From Hygrocybe punicea (lineage: Eukaryota; Basidiomycota; Agaricomycetes; Agaricales; Hygrophoraceae): a stretch of DNA of 64,000 nucleotides. Shown one piece after another: positions 55,914 to 64,000 of this stretch; positions within the stretch are counted from its first letter, which is position 1, and every line of letters begins with the position of its first letter. The position numbers and the translations under genes are program-made. The notes beneath the pieces were generated by a model. That model was not told the DNA's origin. It did no database searches and worked only from the letters and a program-made list of their open reading frames with translations. The stretch is taken from contig OY744467.1 of NCBI GenBank assembly GCA_963556145.1, positions 1,426,001-1,490,000 on the forward strand, in the 5' to 3' direction.

Positions 55914-58131
55914 ATGTCGTTAGATGGATCTGAAGCCCCGATTACCTCTGAACCTTTTCCAACTCCACTTATCAGTCATCCACCCGATTCTGTGCTTCCC
56001 AAACTGGACCTCCTTTACCCTGCCATCGGCACCTCCTCTTTCTTCCCCGCTCTCCTCTCCTACCTACGAAACAGCACCGCCTGTCCACCCCTCGATCCAC
56101 TCGTGCTGCAATCGATCCTTCTATGTGTCATTGCTGGTGATAAGCATCTAATACTCAGAACATCCGAACCGGGTGTCAGCAGTGTAGCTAAAGTTGCCGC
56201 TTCGGTATGTCCTTATTCCATTATTGCCATTTTCATATTTGTTTCAATGTCACTGTTTGATGTATTGAGCCCTGTGCGGGCCCGTAAGCTTGGCTGTCAG
56301 ACCCTTGCGACTTTCACGGCACAATGGCGGAATTATTCTTGGTGTTGAGAATCATTTAATTCCAAATGTCATAGCTGCCGTCAATATTTTGTTGGACGCA
56401 TGACGGAGGACTTGACGTGCGACACACCAACTTTCATGATTTATCTGCCAAGTCCAAATTTATAGATGGAGCATCGTGGGCTGGTTGTTCTAGTCAGAGT
56501 TCTTATATCTTCAACGTTCCTTTGTCGTTTACTGCTCTCATTGATTATCTGATCTTCTGCGATACCAGACCCTGGCATCTGTATTTGGGTACCCGACGCA
56601 CAGACTTAAAATTCGACCTCCTTCGCCTTCGCCGCCTGACCCCCAAGGATTCTTGCGCTCTCTCTTCCTTGGTTCCGCTCACACCTCATCTTCGGATGAG
56701 ACGCCAGCTAATGCAAGTGGACTCGCACGGAAGCCTTCTCGCCGCTTAGAGTCCCAAAGGAAGAAGTCTTTATCATACACGCGCTCATATTCATATCCCA
56801 ACGATCTCGGATATGTCAGCAGCCAGATCGCAGCACCAGCCCCGAAACACGCCAGCGGATTCGACCGTGGATCCACCCCCTCACTGATGAACACCTTCCC
56901 GCATCTACGCCGCCAGTCCACTTCTCCGTCCGCCTCGGCCAAGATATCTAATCACCCCTCACGAGCGCAGGCTCATGCCGACCTTGCAGCGCATGATGTC
57001 AATGATGAATACGATGCTCAAACTGCACTCGAACTGCCTCGTGCGCTTGTAGTTTCAGGCTTGGAGCACGCCGGTGTGGCTGCGCAGTTTGCAATGGTTC
57101 GGGTATTGGCGGATAAGAGAGTAATCTTGGAAGGTAAGGGATGGACTGGTGCGGGTGGTAGTGAGACCATGGGTGGACGGAACGACAACACGGGCTCCGG
57201 AAAGGGGAAGGAAGTAGATCGGGATGACAATTCCCTTATCGAAAGTGGTCTGTGGAATTTGCCCGAAGGGTTCATAGTTGTGTACGTTTGTCCGACGGAT
57301 GCCAGAGAGACACCGGCAATTCATAAAAGTTTGGTAAGCACCTGTGTTGCGTCCTCGTTTTCATTCCTTGCCACGCTCATAATAATATATCACGTCCAGC
57401 TCGATAGATTCGCATTGAGCTCCACAATATCCCTTCACCCAACTATCAAACATGGAATCCACTCACACCATCCCCTATCGCGACGCTCTTCTTCGACGCC
57501 GGCACTCTCTGTCTCCATACATCCCCCGTCTTCCCGCACGTCTCATTGCATTCCTCAAACACCAGAACCACTCCTCCCGCACGCGCTCCTCCGTGCCCTC
57601 CGTAACTTCTACGACAACACATATATGTCTCACAGGCTTTCGCTATACATATCCGACCTTTTCTCCGCCGCCCGACATCATCCCCTGATGGATGGGAGAT
57701 TATTGAGCCTCAGGGCAAGGAAGGACGCGGATTGTCTTATTCGAGCTGGCAGAGTGATGTGGCTTGGAGGTGAGGTGACGGTACCTCTGGTTCCCATTGT
57801 TCAGGAAACCAGGCAAATACCCCAGGCAACTGGAGCGGATCAAGAGGAGCGCCGAATCAGGTATGATGAATTCGAACTTGCTGATGATGTGAGATGTGGG
57901 AAGAACATCGATCCATCTTTATACCAACGAGTCCTCGATATATCGGAATCGGATGTCGCAAGAATTGTACCGCGAGTGATATCTCACCGATTGAGAGTCT
58001 TTGATAGCCCCGAAGATCAGTTGTTAGGTAGCGCGGTCTTCGGGGCTGTTAAGGGGGTTAGTAAGATTCACGAGCAGTGGGAGAGAAGCACCGTCAAGGA
58101 CATTTTGGTGCAGATATTGTCTGATGTATGA
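55914..58131 (+). CDS. AAA+ ATPase-like protein of MoxR/ChlI type with degenerate nucleotide site
   Basis: Three exons give 595 aa: 55914-56204, 56569-57333 and 57400-58131. The first intron, 364 nt, is the longest in the window but its join gives a natural reading (VAKVAASTLASVFGYPTHRLK). The first exon ends in a segment where Walker A should be (CVIAGDKHLILRT), but GxxGxGK(S/T) is absent. A variable Ser/Arg-rich insert follows. Then come PEGFIVVYVCPTDARE and KSLLDRFALSS, which match the AAA+ sensor and LLDRF blocks of MoxR/ChlI ATPases. The C-terminus has helices like the Mg-chelatase lid (SDLFSAARHHPLMDGRLL..RARKDADCLIRAGRVM). It probably binds nucleotide weakly or not at all. The role is unknown; relatives occur widely in fungi. 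It is convergent with vps53. Confidence 0.65.
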
Positions 58132-58271
58132 TAACTTGACTAATTTGTCTCTCTTCTTTTCATGTATCTTAGTCTTTCGGACGGAAGCATTTACCTCACC
58201 AATGGCAAATGTTTATTGATACAATGATGCAGCATCACAAATTGGCATATGATACATGGTGAAACACCTTT

Positions 58272-61200
58272 CTAAGTCCCCTGCGTGTCTCTGCGTAACC
58301 CAAGGCTCATCAACCGCCTGAAATCCTGAAATACCTCGCGTTTCTGTTCTACATGCCGGGTATTGGATTGGTTATCAGCCGAATTCGTTGGTGTTGACGA
58401 TCCGTTGCGTGAGGGCGAGCCCAACGCAGCGAATATGCTGTCCGCAGCACTACTAGTACTATTGCCGCTGCTGATCACGGAAGGGAGGGAGACCCGACTA
58501 CTTCCTGGGCTGGACAAATTTCCGCTGAGTTGAGTTAATGTTGGAGGGTCCATGTCAAGGGAAGACAGGAATGACGTGGATTCCAGCTCAGTTTTGGTGC
58601 TGGTGATCGTGAGGAAAGAATCCAGAAGATTGTTTTGTTCATTTTTTGGCGTTCCTTTGAGATCAAGAATCTACGCATCAGATGTGGTTAGTTGCGTACT
58701 CGAAAGTTGGAAATCAGTGCCACTGCACTTTTTGGAAGTTAGAAAAAGACGCATCACCGATGAGGAGAGTGTAATTCAATATAAAACCCTCCAGTGGGTC
58801 CTGTTAATGGGCAAGTTAACATGTCTCCATCTGGCATAAACGAGTACGCACTACGGGAGTTACAATAACCTTAAGCAATGTCTCTAGTCTAATTGCGATC
58901 TTGGTCAAACCGCGAGTATAGCTGAGGATTCCTGGTAAGACGGAAAACTACGTTGAAAAAGGGCTCAGACCTTGTTGTTATCAAAGATTCACCAGGTAAT
59001 TTCAATAAATAAGCTTTGACCATTTGGAGGTCAATCAGGAGCTACATGACGACAATGAAGAACCTGGATCAAGCAGATTTGCGGACACAACAGGTACCTG
59101 TTCAGCTCCAATCTCTTTGAGCGGGCGACTCTTCACAAGTGCATTTGTAAACTTGGTAAGAATGAGACTGAAAATCGTCAGGAGGTTAATGTCCTCAACG
59201 CCATATATCTTCTGAAAGTCAACCCACCTACACGCCTTATCAAATAGGTTGCGTAGGTATCTTTTCTGCTCAACAAGAGGTTTGACCGATTCTATCACCT
59301 GCTCCACAGCGTTCACAAGTTCTCCTGCGTAGACCGACTGACCGCTAACTTGTTTTAGATTAGGCCACAGCATCCGTGACATAATCCCAAAGGCGGGGTC
59401 ACAAGCAACATCGATTTCCCGCAGCTGGACAATGATTGCCATCGATATGACACTGTACTCGATGAGAGACAAAAGCTGGCTTGGACCAAAAACAACGAAC
59501 CTAACAAATAATTCACATTCTGTTTGTAAAGTTACTTTTTCCTTGTATTCGTCATGGATTTTCTCTTTGATTTTCTCTTCCAGCTAACACATTGATTCAA
59601 TTTATCAAGTGAGATTTGAGCGGAGAGATGTTCACCTGCAGAGCTGTTGCTTGACAATAGTCAGCGGTGTTAATGAGTATGCAAGCTTGTCTCAGTTGTC
59701 CAATGTCACAACGAGTTTCAATGGATCGTCGGGATGGAACGGAGGTACTTTGGGTCGAATATAAGGACCGCGTCTAATTTGAGTCGAAGAAGCAACTGCT
59801 GTACCGTTTCAAGCTGGCCGCCAGCACATCCTCTTTTGGTGGAGTGGAGAGTTCAGAAAAGTTGGCTTTTGTAATAAGAGCCTACCTGCGTAAACGCGAA
59901 GCCACTTCTTATGAACTGAACATAAATCAAAGAGTGCCTTCCCCGTGGAGAATTTAGCACACTGCTCCAGACTTTGCGCATAAAAGTAGAACAATTCCGT
60001 TGACGAAGGTAGCACGACGACTGGAGAGGATCCGGCGTTATCAGCTGGATCCGATGAAGTTGATTGGGCTTCCAGTGAAGGTCGTGATTGTGCCTTACCG
60101 CCTTTCGCACCCCGCTGGGAGGCAAGCATGTCTGCGAGAGCTCTGCGACTTCACGCTTAGAACATCGGACAGGTAGGAAGAATAGTTCTACCTGTCCTGG
60201 GCATCGACAAACACGCTCATATGCGGCTCGAATGCTGTCGATATCGTCTTCAACGGACGTGAGGAGATCGATGATATGGTATTGAGAATATCCTGGAACT
60301 GAACCAGCGAAGATAAAGTCGGACGGTGCGAGAATGTATTTCATGGCTTACCGGAGTTGCCCATTTCTTTACCATTGCCGCCTCAAAATCAGCTGTCACC
60401 TGCAGGGTGTCAAGTAGCTGCTTGACCGTCAAAGAAGACCCGGCTTTTGAGAGCAAGGCTGTCATGTCGTCTCTGAACAAATATCATGACAAAGGCCGAT
60501 ACAAGTGAAGGTCAGACAGAACCGGAAAATGGCACGATAAATAATAAACACACGGACCTTGTGATTTCAGCGAACCTTGCCAACAGATGCCATCCGACCC
60601 TCCACTCCGCCGGAAACACTCTGCCTTGCTCAATTTCATGAGTCTGCAGCAGTCGCCGGAACCATGCAAAGCGCCTTGAGATATTATCGAGCTGCCCCGC
60701 CTCATCGGTTGCACGGAATATCCGACGGTAATCTTTGAGCTCGAGATTAACGTACCGATCGAGCAGATGAACGCGTACATCCACGCCCAAAACGTCTACC
60801 ACTGAACAGGCTTCTGCTATAAGGGCTGGCTTTATTTGTTTGGACGTATCTTGGAGAAAGCTGGGGTAGTGGACGGTCATTTCCTATTGAGGCGAAAAGA
60901 GTGATTATGCTTACAAGGCATCGAAGTCAGCATCGAGTTGGCTTCGAAGTTCGCCTTGTACTCCTTGTATTCGTTTCCAGATTTGAGAGATCCGCTGCAC
61001 AGAAAGATATGGCTTAAATGAGGCAGAAATCTGTTTTACGGCCTGCATAGTATTCTTAGAATGGAGACATACAAATTGAGAAGCTCGGGCAGACTCACAG
61101 AAAGAGTCTGGGCAATTTCGCTGTATTTCTTGTCCTTCGAGAGGTCTTCCAGTTGAGTCAATGCATTCACTAACATTTGCAATCGTTTCAATGTGGTCAT

Positions 61201-61650
61201 GCTCAATATGAGGTTCTTCTTTGCCAAGTCAAGAACTTGTATATCCTTGGTAATGTCCCTAACCACGGCTTCTGACTCTGTCGCTTTTTCGCGGATTCGT
61301 GACATTTGTCCGAGTAACTCCTACCATCCGACAGATGTTTAGCGTGGGCAATTGTCCCACAGATGTTATATCAAAATGATATAGAACGTACTGATATCGT
61401 CTCTTGAATGAGCTGCATTCGGCTAGGGTCCTGGTCGCGCTTCAACTCTGCCTGCAACGATTCAATTTCACGACGTAGCTCAAGTTCATTTTGAGCAAGG
61501 CGAGATTGCACCGCTTCAATCTGTCCCAGTGAGGCTTCTAAGAAAGAACGAGGGATGAGCGTCGCAGGGCTAGAATGTCAAACACGACATACCGTCTGGA
61601 AAGTATGCGTTGAGTACATCCTGCAGTTCGTCTTCGCGTTGACGGGACAT
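58272..61650 (-). CDS. vps53: GARP/EARP tethering complex subunit Vps53
   Basis: Seventeen exons give 820 aa: 61650-61593, 61537-61392, 61320-61099, 61042-60915, 60860-60558, 60472-60352, 60298-60192, 60142-59886, 59832-59805, 59747-59636, 59583-59501, 59452-59234, 59167-59098, 59041-58971, 58921-58855, 58800-58729 and 58670-58272. Vps53 helps tether endosome-derived vesicles at the trans-Golgi. The N-terminal coiled coil has the family block SRIREKATESEAVVRDITKD..LDLAKKNL. The C-terminal half has TADYCQATALQLEEKIKEKI, KPLVEQKRYLRNLFDKA, LTKFTNALVKSRPLKEIGAEQ and GFILNYTLLIGDASFSNFQKIL. The last 90 residues are a Ser-rich tail. One exon is 28 nt. All phases agree. Confidence 0.93.
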
Positions 61651-61823
61651 GGCAATTGTGACGGCAACTTCCGAAGCGTCACACGTTTATGCGAAAAAGC
61701 ATTCATTGGACTTCCCCTCTGGCTAAACACAACGATCAAGTACCGCGCGGATTCATGACGATTTCGGCTAACCGAATTTTATTTGCCCACGGAACAGGTA
61801 TTTTACACCGGTCATGGCTCCGG

Positions 61824-61859
<36 letters not shown>

Positions 61860-62446
61860 CTCAGCCATAACAAAATGTAGGTGTATGAGAAGATATGAGC
61901 CGGATGGGTGATGGTAGAAAAGGGTGAGGGTCATTGTGGCTAGTCCTGAAACTTCTTGAAGGCTTCATGCAGCAATTGCTTGGTAAAAATGTGGCATTTT
62001 GATCTTGCAGGTTATTGGCACACAGACCTTTTCTGCAAACATGGCAGATGTTACAAGCATGCTTCAATTCTCATGTTGATCTTGGCAATAACAACCAGAA
62101 GGGAAGGTTTCAACAAATATTGACATGGAGCATTTCATATATGGGACTGTTCAGTAGTCAGGCAACTGAAGTAGTTGACAAGCCACTACTGAACAATGAG
62201 CTATGGGAAGAGCTACTTGTACTGGATTCCAAGCTTGTCACACAGTAGTTCATGATGGAGCTCATCGTCACAGTGCCCTTGCTCATCACCATGCTCATAA
62301 TGCTTGCTGGGGCTGTCATTGTAGATGGTGTGTCATTCATTAGGCCACCTTCTGTTTGGTCCAATGTTTTGAACCCTCTTTCTCCTGTTCAGTTGGCATG
62401 GAGAAGGTGCAGTCATGAAGCCTGATGATCACAAGCATACAACATT
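61651..62446. other. Gene-free stretch upstream of vps53
   Basis: Apart from the AAT microsatellite I see nothing coding. The part right of about 61990 may already belong to the transposon remnant that follows. Confidence 0.4.
61825..61858. repeat. (AAT)n microsatellite
   Basis: About eleven AAT/TAA triplets without interruption, just upstream of vps53. Confidence 0.95.
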
Positions 62447-63208
62447 TCATGCAGTTGACAACCGTACTGGGTGAAACCCCTGCCCATTCTGCAATATCAT
62501 CACGTTGCCATAGTGACCAATATGATTCAGGAAAATGGTGAGTTGGACAGGGAGCTGAATTGGATCCTTGAAAGATTTGCTTGTGAAGACAGGGTTAGCT
62601 TCAATGAGGGAGATGTGGTTGAAGGCATCAGGGCCAACTTGAACTTTCCATTGGAAACAATGTGCACTATTGGCCTTGTACCACCATAGGAAATCTATCT
62701 GTGAGTTGTACAGAATAGGTATGCTGTGCTGAAGGTAGTCAGTGGCAATAATCTGTTCACGCAAATGTTGGAACTTGTTGTAAACCAGTCTCATCAATAT
62801 CACTGCAAGACAACTTGGGGTCAAGGGAACTATCATGGATTTGCAAAGTAGAGTGGTCAGAGAAAGGAGAGGTACTTCAGAGTGGGGAAATAGGGCTGTT
62901 CTGACCAGAAAGAAGGGAGGATGATTGGTAGCCACTGCTATTGGTGCTGCTCCCTTCATTGTCTTCATCACCTGATAATATGAATTTGAGAAGCTGAATA
63001 TTAGTATCTTGGTATTGTCTTCAGAGAATGCTGAGCATATCTGTACACCTTGTGGGCCAGAAATGAGGAGCTCCAGGAGGATGTGTGTTGGGGAGCTGCA
63101 GCATGTTTGTGGGTATAGATTGCGGTCAATAAGCTCAGCTACCATATTGGGATGGAAAACTCTAATGGTACATTTGAACTCTGAAGGAGATTTACGGTCG
63201 TGACTCAT
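62447..63208 (-). pseudogene. Harbinger-type transposase, N-terminal part
   Basis: A 253-codon open frame whose C-terminal third reads like the conserved region before the DDE domain of fungal PIF/Harbinger transposases. It has FNHISLIEANPVF, then LPVQLTIFLNHIGHYGN, where the family usually has (P)V..QL...L...GHYGN. It stops at 62447 without reaching the catalytic domain. The catalytic half lies to the right on the other strand, so the gene is rearranged. Confidence 0.5.
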
Positions 63209-63281
63209 GACAGGATGCTGTCAGGGTTCAACAGAAATTTTGACAGTGCATCCTACTGCACATTTTAAGGGTATCCCAGAA

Positions 63282-64000
63282 TGGCACAATGGGTGGCTTG
63301 CTGTTGATGGCACCACCTTCCCATTGTTTGAGAAACCACTCCATGAGGAGGCCTGGTTCGACAAGTCTTCATGATATTCAATGAATGGCCAATGTGTTCT
63401 TTTGTTACACAATCTTTGTATCATTGACTACTCACTTGGGCACACAGGAAGTGCCCATGAAACTTATGTTTTTGAGAGTACCTACATCTCCTCCCACCAT
63501 CAAGAATTATTTTCTGAAGGGGAATGGATGTGGGTGGACTCAGCATACCCTATCCATTCCTGGTGTGTCCCTCTGTTTGTGAAGTGGCCCAACTTGATCC
63601 TTACTCGACAACACAAATACTTCAACTACCACTTGTTGACTGTATGTGTACAGGCTGAGCATGCAATTGGCTTGCTCAAGGGCCAATTCCAATCTCTCTG
63701 TGAGCTTCACATCCAAATTGGCAATTGTAATCGTCATGCTCAGGAAATATTGTGGGTCCACTGCTGTATAATTTTGCACAATCTTATCATTCAATTTGAA
63801 GACCATATTTCTGTTGACAATACTTGGAGGAACCAGCTTATCATTGTGGGATTACATGGCAAACTCAATAAGACCCTGATTTCTATCCTGAGGGTGGTGA
63901 AGATGGTGTGGAGGACTGGGAAACAGATGACAATATTGTGGTGCCTCTGGTTGCACAAAATGGTGTTGCTTTTTGTGCACATTTATTTGATGTCCTTTCT
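63282..64000 (+). pseudogene. Harbinger-type (HARBI1-like) transposase, DDE domain, broken
   Basis: The three catalytic acids of the DDE nuclease are visible: LAVDGTTFPLF, MWVDSAYPIHSW and AEHAIGLLKGQFQSL. The line IIDYSLGHTGSAHE is also typical. An in-frame TGA at 63372-63374 interrupts the region just before YSMNGQ. A shift of frame near 63880 is needed to follow the acidic C-terminus (PEGGEDGVEDWETDD), which runs off the window. The missing N-terminal half matches the minus-strand frame at 62447-63208. Confidence 0.75.

Overview
This window is nuclear DNA from a basidiomycete fungus, most likely a mushroom-forming agaricomycete. Genes are dense and cut by many 46-85 nt introns with GT..AG ends. 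The families seen are typical of the group: an ATPase of the CRN (Crinkler) type, a DUF6699 protein, a GH128 glucanase, and a KDZ (Kyakuja-Dileera-Zisupton) DNA transposase fused to a Ulp1-like protease. Exon joins were worked out by hand from reading frame, splice consensus and remembered family conservation. They are predictions; no search or computation was run.

Layout. 1-2915: the 3' part of a single-pass membrane protein gene and a gene of the F-box/LRR type. 3191-11053: a nest of mobile elements. A foldback element was hit by a 6.39-kb LTR retroelement (identical-looking 1662-bp LTRs, 5-bp target duplication, no gag or pol) and by a 496-bp hairpin MITE. 11350-17690: an RNase H gene, a decayed CRN-ATPase gene and an intact atg3 (autophagy E2-like enzyme). 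17848-20350: tRNA-Val and utp25 (ribosome biogenesis), both on the minus strand. 20368-23269: two back-to-back inverted-repeat elements, one with a minisatellite loop. 23395-27096: top3 (DNA topoisomerase III with GRF and CCHC zinc fingers).

About 27.9-39.9 kb looks like one 12-kb KDZ transposon. It carries a large accessory gene, a small plus-strand gene and the KDZ-Ulp1 transposase. The transposase is interrupted by a 1125-bp hAT-type element with a perfect 8-bp target duplication. 39.97-44.3 kb is gene-poor and repeat-rich, with several copies of a palindrome centred on TCAATTGA.

44.4-61.7 kb is a compact housekeeping block: a LYAR-like nucleolar zinc-finger gene, a perfect 287-bp inverted repeat, a DUF6699 gene, a GPI-anchored GH128 gene, a mitochondrial pterin-carbinolamine-dehydratase-like gene, a ZCCHC9-like zinc-knuckle gene, a receptor-like membrane protein, a degenerate AAA+ (MoxR/ChlI-type) gene and vps53 (GARP tethering complex). 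62.4-64.0 kb holds a broken Harbinger transposase whose two halves lie on opposite strands.

Together, ordinary autophagy, ribosome-biogenesis, vesicle-tethering and topoisomerase genes are separated by islands of nested transposons. Much of what is unusual here is non-autonomous or palindromic mobile DNA.
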